Positions 11,346-24,907 of a stretch of 64,000 bases of DNA are shown here, piece by piece. The notes beneath the pieces are model-generated. The model saw nothing but the letters and a program-made list of their open reading frames with translations, was not told where the DNA came from and made no database searches. Origin of the DNA: Tillus elongatus (Eukaryota; Arthropoda; Insecta; Coleoptera; Cleridae); contig OZ023262.1 in NCBI GenBank assembly GCA_964006375.1, positions 50,848,960 to 50,912,959 on the forward strand, in the 5' to 3' direction. How positions within the stretch are numbered: position 1 is the first letter of the stretch; every line of letters starts with the position of its first letter. A program made the translations under genes and the position numbers.

Positions 11346-12080
11346 TTTAAAAACGCTATATTTGTGTAAGTATCAAAGTAACTGGAATGATACCTTAGAT
11401 GTGGCTAGAAATAGTGCAAATAAACCAATGCTGTGAGTTTTAAGTAATTTGGTACACAATATTGAGAGTTTTTTCCAAATTAAAAATAAAATGCCAAAGA
11501 CATGCGTTGAAACGACTTAGTGGTTAAAGTCCAATGCCTTACAGACAGAGTAGTTAACTGCCAAGCGTAGATTTATTCATACAACAGATATAAACCATAC
11601 ATCAGCGGTAACCAAACTGAATATATACCAGGCAGAAAACAGACTACCCGAACCAACAATCGTGAAATCTCGACCGCAACTATGGAAAATGACAGACGAC
11701 ATGAAATTAAAAATGTGCCAATTGATTGTTATTTAACTAGGGGATTCAATCAACTATTAACACTATATTATTATACACTATATTTGTAGCTTTATTAACG
11801 GCCCCAAACACAGTTTAAGCGCAGCATAGATATATTAGGCTGTGGCATAATATAGCAGAAATTTAAACAAAATCAAGCCAACTCTCTATAAAATGATTTT
11901 AAATTGGTTTCTTTTATCTTTAAACTTGAACATAACACGTCATATAAGACCGAAACAGTCGTGGGATGTGTTTCAATTCTACTAATTCTGTAATCAATTA
12001 ATTCTGTATACTTTGAATATAATATCCCGGGCATGAAGCCGATCTAAAGTATCACGCAAATAAAACGTTAGTTGACGTGT
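11346..12080. other. No recognised feature
   Basis: No gene or repeat family recognised. Confidence 0.4.
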
Positions 12081-12082
12081 GC

Positions 12083-12155
12083 CTAGATGGCGCAGCGGGC
12101 ACCGCGCTTGCCTTATAAGCAGAAGGTTACGCGATCAAATCCAGCTTGATGAATG
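12083..12155 (+). pseudogene. tRNA-like sequence (tRNA pseudogene or SINE head)
   Basis: GATGGCGCAGCGGGCACCGC resembles a tRNA D-arm/box A, followed by an anticodon-arm-like CTTGC-CTTATAA-GCAGA (loop would read TAT) and a degenerate box B (CGATCAAATCC). The acceptor and T stems do not pair, so a functional tRNA is unlikely. Confidence 0.45.
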
Positions 12156-12159
12156 TATG

Positions 12160-13560
12160 TTTTTTTTATGTTTTATTTTGACATTTGGAGAAACAATAGT
12201 GCACATATTTCATACGTTTTGAACAAGATCTCATTTTTGTTTAAAACGCCTAAGTAAGTTTGTCACCTTTGAGTCTGAAATTATAATTTTGTTATTGTTG
12301 ATATTGAAAAAAAAACAGTTTGATTAGGTTGACTAAATCTAAATCATACTGGCGATTAATAAGCAAAAATAACTGCTTTTTGTTAAAACTAACCTTTCAG
12401 AAGTTTATGGGTACAGGAATACGAATATTTTCTTTGTGGTCAGGTCAAGGACCCTAAATTTAGTTCATGAGATGGTCTTTCTGATGAGAGTAGATTATCA
12501 CAGCTATGTGGAAATTATGATTCAATTTGCAGCACTATTTACTTATTTCTTGTTAACTTCTAATAACTATTTAATTAACTCAAAGTTTTTTAATAGAAAC
12601 ACATTTTTACAAAAACTACCATAACGCACTTGCTGTTTACTTACTTATTTTACAGTAAAAATAATTGTTTCCTATCTGATTTTTGATCGATCCTTAAAAA
12701 TAACCAACACATAAGCTGTCTATTAAGTCAGTCTGTATATAAGACACTTATAAACTCTAGGAAATAACCAAGATTTGAACTATCTATTAAGCCAGTCTGT
12801 ATATAAAAACATAGGAGACTTATAAACTCTTGGTTTCTCAAACATGTATAATTACGGGGAAAGCTTAAACATTCATAGGGCGTTTTCCACGTACGTGTAT
12901 CTAAAAGCAAATACATAAATAAGATCTACCTCGTGAAATGTCAAAGGTAGTTGTACCTACTCGAAGAAGTTCATAACTGATATTAATTATAATAATTGAA
13001 TACCGTTACCTACTAAATGCTGCAGTATCTTCCTGAACTATTCACAGTTGACATGCAGTGATTGCAATCTCGATTCCTCAACATAAGTGAGGTTAGAATA
13101 TATGTACACTGTTCCTTAGACACCCGATTAGATTTGTTGAAAGGTCAGCAGGTCGAGATGTATAATATTTATTACCGGTTGGAAATAGAAATCTCGCAAT
13201 AAAATACAACCGTATTACATGAGGTGTTGATTAGCACCTGCCTCAGAATATACCTACATGATGTTTCAAGGATTATTTTAGATAAACGTAAGAAAAAGCT
13301 ATATATGACCCGTCAGGAAGTGCTTTGTGATATGGTTACAGGATTACAGGTTGTTAAAACTGGTGTCAAAAATAGATTCTTGAGGATTTTCAAGTCAACC
13401 TTAATACACATATATTTTTTGATAGGTCTCGTCACTCTAGCTGTCAGCCTCATACATTATAACACTACGTATAATCTGAAGAACTTTTACTCACGTCCAA
13501 GATGTTTATTAGTGAAAATAATTTGCTTGTGAATTCACTGAGATTGCGGTTTCTGAATTT
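12160..13560. other. No recognised feature; one module scrap and a short duplication
   Basis: 12605-12632 has the module end ACCATAACGCACTTGCTG. At 12725-12840 the phrase around CAGTCTGTATATAA and CTTATAAACTCT occurs twice. An open frame at 13224-13532 (+, 102 codons) has no recognisable domain. Confidence 0.4.
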
Positions 13561-13623
13561 TGAAAAATTATCTGCAAATGAACGCAAACTAGAACCTCTG
13601 AAACCCATATTCAGGGTCAGTTT

Positions 13624-13900
13624 CAATTGAGAGAGATCTCAAATCTAGGGTCTCAACACACCAAGACTTTAGAGACGATCTCCAGTGAGATTTGGGGAAT
13701 AGGTAGATCGAGGCCACGTAATCAAGCTAGAAGAACGCAAGCCACCCTTATCCACCGATCTAAGGAGAAGGCAGATTGATGCCTTAGAGTTCATCTCCTT
13801 TTATATGTCCTTAACCTCTTGAAAATGGCCCCAAAACATGAGCCGAAATGTCGAGTTTTAATAAAGTCGAGATGCGGTTCAACCCGATAACCAAGGATTT
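13624..13900 (+). repeat. Penelope-like terminal segment, type B
   Basis: Shares GATCTCCAGTGAGATTTGGG, AGGCAGATTGATGCCTTAGA and the CTCTTGAAAATGG...GAGCCGAAA motif with 20617-20985 (minus) and 36258-36800 (plus). It has one degenerate copy of the 70 bp unit expanded at 36.3 kb. Confidence 0.6.
13815..13856 (+). ncRNA. Hammerhead-like motif, type B (degenerate)
   Basis: CTC, TTGAAAAT, stem GGCCCC / (T)GAGCC, GAAA, TGTC, GAG. The stem I pair CTC/GAG and GAAA are kept, but the CUGANGA box is altered in all type B copies, so it is probably inactive. Confidence 0.4.
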
Positions 13901-13903
13901 TTC

Positions 13904-14107
<204 letters not shown>

Positions 14108-14372
14108 GCTGAATTTGAAAAACGTTCAATGCATAGTACCATACGATAGACATAAAAAAACGAAAAAGTTTATGTACACTTATGTCCGAAACCCTTTTGT
14201 TTTCGATATACAGTGCACATATTGTTTTTCATTTTGCTTTCTTTTTTTATTGAATTTTATTTAAAAAAATCACTAATGAGAAGATCCCGACTTTTGAATT
14301 AAAATTTTCTTCAAATGAGCGTTAATTAGGTCCCCTAAAACACATATCCGGGGCCAGTTTCGATTTTATATG

Positions 14373-14505
<133 letters not shown>

Positions 14506-15265
14506 CACACCGATAACTCAAAAAATGATGGGCCGATTTTGACTAAATTTGGTAATACCTTCCTTTTGCAAGTGGCTTGGATAAGTTCGTTAGCCAGGAA
14601 AATCGGCCGAAGTTTTCCCGGAAAATGTTGTGTTTTCTTTCGAAAAAAAATTATATCTCCGGAAATAACAAAGTAAGGGCAACGGTACACGGCTTTGTAT
14701 CACTATAGGTAAATTTTCTACCAAAATTTAGCTCTGTAAGTCAAAAGACAAAAAAGTTATAGGCATTTAAAGAAAAATAAATTGGGGTTTTCCTCAAAAC
14801 GTCAAAGTCGCGATTTAAAACGTCAAAATTGGCAACAATTTGGCAAATATTTTGAATCTAATACGGGCTATGGCAAGAAAATATGTGAAGAAGAATGTTT
14901 TACAGACACTGAAGTCTTAGTTTCAACCATCATTGTCCTTCATTTTACTAAGATGTTTCCAGAAAATTCATTTTAAATAGACCCTTTCTCTGATGCTTGG
15001 CAGTAGTTTTAGCTATAGCGTTTATCGTTTAATGGTATATAATTTTTGTAGAATTTTCCTAAAAAATCAATAACACTCAATATATCCGTTATTATACAAG
15101 ATATGAAAAAAAAATTAATTATAGGGTGTCTTGACCTACATGTTAAAAAATATATCTACAATCACAGGTGGCCCATAAGTGATACAAACTTTTTTTTTTA
15201 GTCGAACACGCCTTATGTTATTGCATTTTCCATCGAAATATAATGCATGTTTGTGAGAAAAAATT

Positions 15266-15577
15266 CTGGACGCAGCAAGTGCGTTATGTTAGCGATTTTT
15301 GATTAAATGCTTCATATTTGAAAAGCTCAATTTGCTATTAACCTATAAGGTTGACCAAGAAACGGTTTTTTCGGGAACACTTTAAGTTTACCTTCGGAAA
15401 CTTTTGTACGTTTTCAAACAATAAAGTTATTTTGATGAAATATGGCACATTGTTTTTACTATATAGGTTATACTGGTAACCAAATTTGATGCCTCCTTTC
15501 TTAAAAAAACACATATTTGCTATTAAAAACATTTTAATGAAAATTCACTACCATAACGCACTTGCTGCGTCCAAACT
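15266..15577 (+). repeat. ~300 bp inverted-repeat module in copy E
   Basis: Left TIR TTCTGGACGCAGCAAGTGCG near 15263 and right TIR CGCACTTGCTGCGTCCAA near 15557. Confidence 0.75.
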
Positions 15578-15888
15578 TTTTAATTTTCTTCCAATTAAGT
15601 AGCTATAATATAAGCAAAATTGTTACAAAATATCACCTTACAGGTTGTTACATTGTGTAAAAATATTAACCAGTGGCGGAATTAAAGGGGTTCATTATCG
15701 CTAGGTTGATTAAATAAATTAGTACGGTCCTGTAAAAAATATTATTAATTATTATTTACTCATATTATCTCGAGTAAAAATAAACACAATAAAACAATAT
15801 AAACACAATAAATCAGTAATTGTATGAATTAAGAGCAGCTAGAAATAAACAGAAATAATAACAAACATAATAAAAGAAATCAAATAAT

Positions 15889-16029
15889 AGTATAGTATAG
15901 TATAGTATAGCATAGCATAGCATAGCAGCATAGCATAGCATACCATAGCATAGCATAGCATAGCATAGCATAGCATAGCATAGCATAGCATAGCATAGCA
16001 TAGCATAGCATAGCATAGTATAGTATAGT
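15889..16029. repeat. (TATAG)n/(CATAG)n pentanucleotide satellite
   Basis: About 28 five-base units: TATAG at both edges, CATAG in the centre, with one interruption (CAGCATAG) near 15926. Translates as repeated MLCYA on the minus strand, which is not a gene. Confidence 0.95.
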
Positions 16030-16835
16030 TTATTTACTACAATATCTTTTGCTTGTGCTTGTAATAGACCACAATTTTTGTTTTTGATTTCTTCTAATGG
16101 AACTGCCAAACTTTTGTGTTGGAACTGTCACTTGTGAAATTTGTTGAGTTGAGTTGAGTTTGAGTGAGTGAGTGTAAACACTCAAACACTCGGGATGGCA
16201 CGAACTTGTAGTTCATTCACCACAGATTTTTGAATTGCAGTTGAAGGTTATTTATATTTATTATACCTATTGGTCATGTTAATAATTGGTATCTTACATA
16301 TTTACACACCCATATATATACACTATATATACGCATTAAGACATCTTGTTTTTTTGTTTTTTTTTGTTTTCTGTGGTTTGTGGTTTTTTTTTTGATAGAC
16401 TGGGACACATTATCGCCAAGGGCCCCACCAAGGCTCACCAACACACTGACAGGCCACGGATTGAGAAGGTAGTACAGTAGGACAAACAGACGGAAAGCTT
16501 ATGCTATATTTACATGTGTTTCACTTATCACTAAACTAACAACAGCGTACTTAAATATATACAATAATTTATAATACTATACCTATATTTTTAAAATATC
16601 CCCATAACAGGATCAATACTTTTTTATTCTTAAAACTAGTGAAATTTGTATTAAACTTTCTTTTCGTCCGCTTTTAGTACAATACATATATTTCAATATT
16701 TTTGTTGCATATCTTTAACCTGAAAAAGACTCCCAATCCCATTGTAACTATAGTTTTAACTCCTGGAAAATTATTTTCTTTTTGGACCCCATAATTTTGA
16801 CATTAAGACTTCACATAGTTGACATTAACTAAGGA
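16030..16835. other. No gene recognised
   Basis: Contains short GAGTT/GAGTG repeats near 16143-16185 and a patch GGGACACATTATCGCCAAGG near 16401 of unknown origin. Confidence 0.4.
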
Positions 16836-17442
16836 AGGTGTTCAAATTGGCGGCCTCCTTGAATACACATTTCCAATCTTCTGATTATCGACGATTATCG
16901 ACTGACGACATCTTTGGATTATTACGAAACCTATTAGCAGCTTCCATAATTCTGTTCCATAAATGGTCTTCATTATTTATGTCTACGGAATATACCTAAT
17001 TTTTCAAAAGCTCCCAAAATGAGAAATCTAGTGGACTTAGATCGGGACTTCATGCTGTATATGCAATAGGCCCACCACGACCATTCCACCTGTTTCCAAA
17101 TATTCTATTTAAAAACACTCTTGCTATTCTGGCAAAATGAGCCGGCGCTCCGTCATGAATGTAGTACGGGATGTAGTTCATCCCGCAAGAAATTTCGATA
17201 CAGTTCACGTCTCAAACGATTCGGCTTTCGAAATGGTCCAATTAAAAAGTTGTCAATTATACCTGACCACACATTAATTGAAAACCCATACTGGTGATTT
17301 CTTATTACGGTTTGATGCAGATTTTCGTCACTCCAGTAGTGCATGTTATGCATGTTTAGGATACCGTCGCGAGTAAAACCTGCCTCATCGATAAACAAAA
17401 TTAAAGACAGGAAATGTTCCTCTTGAACACACACAACTATAT
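16836..17442 (-). pseudogene. Mariner-like transposase remnant, C-terminal two thirds
   Basis: Minus-strand reading gives FIDEAGFTRDG (first catalytic Asp), HYWSDEN, INVWSGIIDN, RDELHPVL, then after a frame shift near 17150 IHDGAPAHF (second Asp) and SPDLSPLDF (third Asp). The spacing between second and third Asp is 41 residues, the DD41D pattern. There is an in-frame TGA just before SPD and another stop after DFSFWELLKN. It ends GRQFEHL. The N-terminal half is absent, replaced by the (TA)n array at 17439-17531. Confidence 0.8.
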
Positions 17443-17445
17443 GTA

Positions 17446-17531
<86 letters not shown>
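17439..17531. repeat. (TA)n microsatellite
   Basis: Array exactly at the break point of the transposase remnant. Confidence 0.95.
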
Positions 17532-17533
<2 letters not shown>

Positions 17534-17744
17534 GACCGGCACAAAGCTTAACAACTTGGGTTTGGTTTCAAGGTTACTTCTAATTGGGTTGATTACAAAT
17601 ATTTTTTTGGCCTAGAAGAAGAAAAAAAAAGGAAAAAGCACAACAATTTTGTTTGTTTTTCGATATATATAGAATGAGCAACAATTTCACAATCACATAT
17701 AAACTATTAAAGTCTGTGGCTAGTGGGTCCCATCCCTGAAGACA

Positions 17745-17968
17745 GTCATTGACAAACACCCATAAACATATATAAATCTAAACGGACCTTGAATATGCGT
17801 TATAGGGGTTCCAATTCGCGCTCATTTCAAAAAATTTCCGAAATTCCCACCATCGTTACCTCTATACAGTTTATTTGAAAAGTCTAACCACAAATGACGA
17901 ACTTACTTTATTCAGCCGTTGACCCACCCTGTACATTGCTTAAAATATATATTTTAATTAGAAATAAA
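17745..17968 (+). repeat. Direct repeat of 19630-19860
   Basis: Shares GACAAACACCCATAAACATA, CCAATTCGCGCTCATTTC and GTTGACCCACCCTGTACATT with 19630-19860 in the same order. The first part resembles a composite 5' block; the CCCTGTACATT end resembles a mariner-like terminus. Confidence 0.65.
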
Positions 17969-18060
17969 GGGCTATGACAATTTTGTTTGCGGTATCTTTC
18001 GTTTCACAAAAAAAAGATGCTTATGTTTGCGAAAACCGCAAGGTTATATCATCACTAGTA

Positions 18061-18140
18061 ACCGAGCACAATAAACCAAAAATTGCAGTGCTATCGGGGC
18101 GGCGAGGCTGCGGACGAGCCCTGGGGGAGAACAAAATAAT
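18061..18140 (+). repeat. 3' end fragment of the RNase H LINE family
   Basis: GTGCTATCGGGGCGGCGAGG and CGGACGAGCCCTGGGGG match the 3' untranslated end of the LINE at 43195-44291 (near 44240-44280), followed by a short A-rich stretch. No coding part is present. Confidence 0.7.
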
Positions 18141-18299
18141 AACCGAGATACCCAGCAATTGTCACCAAAATGGGGCTCCCGGAAAGTATAGTAATATAGG
18201 TCACACTTTAATTTTCTTTTTATTTTGCATTTTACACATTTTAGGCAATTCTAATTTAGAAAATCACTAATATACTAATAGATATCACGGTGAAAATAC

Positions 18300-18369
18300 T
18301 TTCGAAATACTTCTTCAAATGAGCGTAAATTAAAGCCTCTACAACCCATATCAGGGTCCGTTAAAAAAT

Positions 18370-18372
<3 letters not shown>
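18300..18372 (+). repeat. Decayed composite 5' block
   Basis: TCTTCAAATGAGCGTAAATT and CAACCCATATCAGGGTCCG lead into a (TA)n array. Confidence 0.5.

Positions 18373-18448
<76 letters not shown>
18370..18448. repeat. (TA)n microsatellite
   Basis: Followed immediately by CAGGGCGAGTG, a mariner-like end. Confidence 0.95.
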
Positions 18449-18451
<3 letters not shown>

Positions 18452-19310
18452 GGCGAGTGAACAGTGTGGGATCGGTCATCAAAACTTGACCGTCGTTCAA
18501 GATGTATATAAAAATAAAACAACTACCGTTGCAAATTATTCCTCCAGGCGCACCGACCAAAATTATTAATCTTTAACTCTTTAGAGGTGCCCGAAAGTAG
18601 CGAAGCGCAATAAAGCTTTCTCATTTTAGATGACACTATCCGTCCTCAATTTCATATTCGAATTTCGCATAAAATGATGTGAGCAAAACACCCCAGTTGT
18701 CATAATGTATCTGCCATAGTTCTGGCATGTGTGGTTTTGGGGTAAAAAATAGAGTTGAAGAGGTTTATTTAAAAATTCATATTTTCTAGACCCTTTGAGA
18801 TAAATGAAATACTTTATCTATGTTAGATAAATAGAGGATTAAAAAATGTTATCCGAGGCCCTGGTCGCTTAACAAAGTATTCTAGGGCACACTATGATGT
18901 TTGTGATATGTCATTCGAAAATGTTATAAAGCTAATTTTTTCAAATGGCTCCGCCCGTGTATTATATATTTGCTGAATCCACTAATAACAATCTCGGAAA
19001 TGGTAAGAGATAGGTATAGAAAAGTGTAACAATATTTAAAAAGATTTTAATGTGCAATAAGACTAAGTGAAAAAATATAGGGTGTTCTATGTGAAATTAT
19101 GAACGTATGAATGAAATAAGTTGCTCTAGTTGGGCACTTAGTATAGATCGCTCTGTATAAGTTACTAAAAGCATCAACTGCGTTATTTAGAACCAAGCTT
19201 CCTTAGTCTCCTCACCGATGCAGAATCTACTACCTTGATTAGGAGCGCAGAAATGTGATATCAAACAGAGTAATGACATGAAAAATCGAATTGACTCGAA
19301 AACAACGCAT
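18449..19310. other. Unassigned; possible mariner-like end at its left edge
   Basis: Begins CAGGGCGAGTG next to the TA array. A GGGTGTTCTATGTG phrase near 19080 could be another mariner-type end. No transposase reading was found between them. Confidence 0.35.
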
Positions 19311-19400
19311 TTTAGTGAATTTTCTTTAAAAAATTCACTAATGAGGGGTTCTCGACTTTTGAATTTTGAAAAAATTCTTCAAATAAGTGCAAACTAGGCC

Positions 19401-19402
<2 letters not shown>
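19311..19402 (+). repeat. Composite repeat 5' end
   Basis: TAGTGAATTTTCTTTAAAAA hairpin and GAATTTTGAAAAAATTC lead straight into (TA)n; the remainder of the composite is missing. Confidence 0.65.

Positions 19403-19483
<81 letters not shown>
19403..19483. repeat. (TA)n microsatellite
   Basis: About 40 TA units. Confidence 0.95.
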
Positions 19484-19488
<5 letters not shown>

Positions 19489-19629
19489 GTATCTTTAATT
19501 TTATATTTCCGGAAACAACAAAGTGAGGGCAATCAAATTTGGCACGCTAGTTTATTTCATAAAAAGTATTTCAATTGTTTTGAAACTTTTTACATGTTTA
19601 AGAAAACCCGGAGTCTAATGCAAATGACG

Positions 19630-19860
19630 CATTCAGAGGTTTTGACAAACACCCATAAACATATAAAAATTTAAACGAACCTTGAATATGCGTTACAGGG
19701 GTTCCAATTCGCGCTCATTTCAAAAAATTTCCGAAAATCTCACCATCGTTACCTCTATACATTTTATTTAAAAAGTCTAACCCCAAATGACGAACTTACT
19801 TTATTCAATCGTTGACCCACCCTGTACATTACTTAAAATATATATTTTCATTAGAAATAA
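19630..19860 (+). repeat. Direct repeat of 17745-17968
   Basis: See 17745-17968; the two copies are about 1.9 kb apart and diverge at both ends. Confidence 0.65.
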
Positions 19861-20330
19861 CATTCATTTTCTTACACTACCAAGTTCTTAGAATCATTTT
19901 ACCAATTAAGTTTGTTTGCCTAGTCTTGCAGAGTAATTGTCAGAGGAGTAATTTCTTAGTGCGGTTGGTTTTGTTGCTTCTGTTACTTTTAGTGTGGTAC
20001 AAGAAAGAGCGGAGTCTGAATGTGGATGGCCTGCAGGTCCAGTCATGAATCACGACTACACATCGCGTAGATTAATCTAAGACGTGGATAATATACAGAA
20101 CAGAACAGAATAACGCTCAGCTGCGGTGCGGAGGAGTGCTCAGCCACTCTTCTTATCTTCACGTTAATCTTGCAGCTTACACTATTCTCTATTCTATCTG
20201 TATTGGATGGTTCCAGAAGGTTATTAGGTGGAATAGCAATTTAAATTACCAAATTGCTGGAATTTCGTAGTAGTTTCGTTTAAACTAGAATTAAGTGCGC
20301 CCTTTCCGAACTCTTGGGAAATGAGTTTCT
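19861..20330. other. No recognised feature
   Basis: Nothing recognised. The open frame at 19812-20048 has no domain. Confidence 0.4.
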
Positions 20331-20336
20331 GATATA

Positions 20337-20542
20337 CTGAGTGAAGATTGGAACCTGTGATCAACACTGATAAGTACACTTGGAGAACCCAAATCACCAC
20401 AACACCTTAATAAAAACCTGACGATGGTTTCACTAACCAAGTTAGCGTCATCAGAGGATGAATAATTCAAAGTATCTTACATCTACAGCTCTGCTTATAG
20501 CTTATATTCTTGGACAGGTAGTCGATAGAGGGTGATCCAACA
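20337..20542 (-). repeat. Penelope-like terminal segment, type A
   Basis: Contains GATAAGTACACTTGGAGAAC, AAATCACCACAACAC and the hammerhead-like motif at 20417-20457, shared with segments at 24.6, 30.1, 31.8, 32.1, 46.2 and 52 kb. Confidence 0.65.
20417..20457 (-). ncRNA. Hammerhead-like ribozyme motif, type A
   Basis: Minus strand: CCT, CTGATGA, extra C, stem GCTAAC / GTTAGT with loop TTG, GAAA, CCATC-GTC, AGG. The invariant CUGAUGA and GAAA boxes are intact, CCT/AGG can form the base of stem I, and GTC supplies the cleavage triplet. The extra base between CUGAUGA and stem II departs from the textbook hammerhead. Confidence 0.55.
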
Positions 20543-20543
20543 A

Positions 20544-20616
<73 letters not shown>
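20543..20616. repeat. (TA)n microsatellite
   Basis: Lies between type A and type B Penelope terminal segments. Confidence 0.95.
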
Positions 20617-20620
<4 letters not shown>

Positions 20621-20985
20621 AAGATTTCCGCGGTCTTTAATGTGAGACATACTTGGTTCTCGGGTTGAACCACGTCCAGAATTTATGAAAACTCGACGTT
20701 TCGGCTCCTGTTTTGGAGCCATTTTCAAGAGGTAAAGGAAATATGTAAGGACACTCTAAGGCCTCAATCTGCCTACTCCTTAGAGTGGTGGACAAAGGTG
20801 GGTGAAGGAAATATGTAAGGACACTCTAAGGCCTTAATCTGCCTACTCCTTAGTGTGGTGGACAAAGGTGGGTTGGGTTGTTGTAGCTCGATTACGGGGC
20901 CTCTATCTGCCTACTCCCCAAATCTCGCCGGAGATCGCCTGTGAGGTCTCAGTGTGTTCAACCCTAGGCCTCAGAGAGATCTGGC
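20617..20985 (-). repeat. Penelope-like terminal segment, type B
   Basis: Contains two copies of the 70 bp unit (around 20734-20872) and the type B hammerhead-like motif. It follows directly downstream of the GIY-YIG gene end at 20985-21575 on the same strand, placing type B segments at the 3' side of that element. Confidence 0.7.
20691..20732 (-). ncRNA. Hammerhead-like motif, type B
   Basis: Minus strand: CTC, TTGAAAAT, stem GGCTCC / GGAGCC with loop AAAACA, GAAA, CGTC, GAG. Stem II is perfect and ACGT is self-complementary, as in hammerheads that work as dimers, but the first box is degenerate. Confidence 0.45.
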
Positions 20986-21575
20986 AGTTCGTTGCAAGTC
21001 TCGTCTTATATATGTCGTTCCGTCTACCTGTTTCGTTATCAGTGAAAGTAGTGGGGTCACCGTCAATTAAGTGGGGGGCTTTGGTCACGGTACTTAGAGG
21101 ATGAGGAGGATTAAGAGGGTCACCGGTATTTGTTGAGGCAGATAATGAGCCAATAAAATTGTCTGTGGAATTTATTTTCTTTTTGTGTGTTTGTAAATAA
21201 GATATAATAGGTTTCCAAGTAGTCGGAAAGCGAAGACCATCATCTCTCTTATTTAAACAATCGGGACGTTTTTCAATCTCGATTGCTTCGCGGATAATTC
21301 TCGTTTTAAAGTTCTAAACCGGTGCTATTGTTTTGGCATTATCGAAGTCTATTTTGTGCCCTGTATGAATATAATGCATGGCCAGCGCCGACGAGGGGTC
21401 GGATATACTAACTGCGAGGGTGTGTTCATATATTCTATTGTGGATGCGTCTATTTGTTTGTCCTACGTAAGTTCGGTAACAGTCGGAACAAGGAATTTCG
21501 TAAACTCCGTGGGATTCGTTTCGAATCGTATCTTTGGGAGTTTTTATAAGCCTGTTTGCCCGCGAACATGAAAAT
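20985..21575 (-). pseudogene. Penelope-like element, GIY-YIG endonuclease end
   Basis: Minus reading with one frame change: HGVYEIPCSDCYRTYVGQTN (near 21480-21530) is the GIY-YIG core preceded by the C-x2-C of the CCHH-type motif, then IYEHTLAVSISDPSSALAMH, HTGHKIDFDNAKTIAPV, a stop, and IREAIEIEKRPDCLNKRDDG. Penelope-like elements encode a reverse transcriptase joined to this nuclease; the RT part is missing here. The family differs from the copies at 25, 31 and 53 kb. Confidence 0.8.
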
Positions 21576-22262
21576 CTTTAGAAGAATTGGGCGCACAATA
21601 TATCCCTTGTGGGGTTGCGATTTTTTAAATTGACACTCCTTGCACAGTGGAACGAAAACTTCGATCGTTCTTCTGGGAAAGTGATATTCATTTTTTAAGG
21701 CAAACAGCCTTTTACACCTCACGCCATGTCCGGTATTTCGGTGACACTCTAAAACACATCAAAGCACTGTTCCATGGGTATTATGTAAACAATAGGTTGA
21801 TCAAGAGAGCTTCGTTTTGTCACTGGTCGTTCATCAACACCGACAGACAAAACATCGTGTTTTCTCATTGAATGGTACTGCTTATTAGCTCTTTTTGTTA
21901 CCTGTCGAAACAGTTAAATTACCACTTTTGTTCTCTTCAGTGACTTCTTTAACTCCATAAGCTGTCCAACGCTTTTTAGTTACATCTTTCGCACTCTTTT
22001 ACCATAAAACTTTTGCAGCTGTTCATTAAATTACACTTTGATAACTTCTAAATTTTGTTTGTCATTCTCGATTTGCACTTCTTCGCGGTTATCGCTTATT
22101 TTTATGTGTCTGAACACACTTGGAAATGGATAAACAACAAAGCGACAGCCACGTCTGAGTTTAGCATGTTTTAGGTTATGTTCGATAAAGCTAGTTGGCG
22201 CGAACTTTCTCGGGGAAGTTATATTTTGCGTTTTGACTACATGGCTGTTGTCAAATTGCAAA
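21576..22262 (-). pseudogene. Integrase-like fragment with H2C2 zinc-binding region
   Basis: Minus reading across frame shifts gives IIPMEQCFDVF near 21770, a degenerate HRNTGHGG-like stretch, LKNEYHFPRRTIEVFVPLCK and ECQFKKSQPHKGYIVRPIL. This is the H2C2 domain preceding the catalytic core of Ginger/gypsy-type integrases and their domesticated KRBA2/SCAND3-like relatives. The catalytic core has been lost at the junction with the Penelope piece (about 21575). The upstream frame 22031-22261 (60+ codons, no stop) is in the same orientation and may be an earlier part. Confidence 0.55.
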
Positions 22263-22416
22263 ATGCCTGAAAATTGTTAATCAGAAGTAATACATACATG
22301 TGCTCACATTTTGCCGGCATTTTGTCAATTTACCTGAATTAGTCATAACGAAAATTGCTTTGTTCGCCCGCGTTTTGCCGGCTTTCTGTAAAATCCCTAG
22401 GCATTTTATGTAAACC

Positions 22417-24087
<1,671 letters not shown>

Positions 24088-24283
24088 AATGATGTAACAC
24101 TCGACCCATGTTCCCCATTTAAAATATAAGGGTTTTTATCACCACCCTTAAGGGGTTGATGTGACAATGTTGAGTTTTATGTCAAAACATGTCCCCCTCA
24201 ATATTAAAATTGACGTGTTTCAGTGTTTCCTAAAAAAAATAATTCTCTGGACGCAAATCGGCCTGTTTCGTTTTCAATGCCCC

Positions 24284-24455
<172 letters not shown>

Positions 24456-24602
24456 CTGTTAAAAATTAATAATTCCTTTTTGTTTCAGGTATGTTGATAC
24501 ATTTGCTACAACCTTTATTTCTGGAGTAACTGTAAGTTAATTATAACATTTTTGAGAAATACACACGGAGAAACCCAATTCAGCACAACACATTTTTCAA
24601 GA

Positions 24603-24643
24603 TCTGATGATCGTTTCACTAACAAAGTTAGCGTCATCAGAGA
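24603..24643 (-). ncRNA. Hammerhead-like ribozyme motif, type A
   Basis: Minus strand: CTGATGA, extra C, stem GCTAAC / GTTAGT (loop TTT), GAAA, CGATC-ATC. The conserved boxes are intact. Confidence 0.5.
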
Positions 24644-24907
24644 GTAAAATTCTAAATACCTAACAACAACAATCAATTAACCAAAACCACATTTATATTC
24701 AGTGCAGGTACTCGACATCAAACCTTCGAGGGAGGGTCAAGCAAACAAACGTTCACTGCTTGCTTGTCGCAAGTCCCTTTATACGAAGGCCACTATATTT
24801 ATTCCCACGTCTTATCGGCATCTTTTATATAATGGTTGATGAATGAACTGTATATTGTGCATAAGTACAATTTGGAGAACCCAGTTCATCACAATACAGT
24901 TTTCTTG

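Noticed and set aside
12083..12155. Functional tRNA-Ile(TAT)
   Set aside because: Box A is good, but acceptor and T stems do not pair and box B is degenerate; kept only as a tRNA-like relic.
15813..16109. 98-codon frame with repeated MLCYA
   Set aside because: It is the CATAG satellite.
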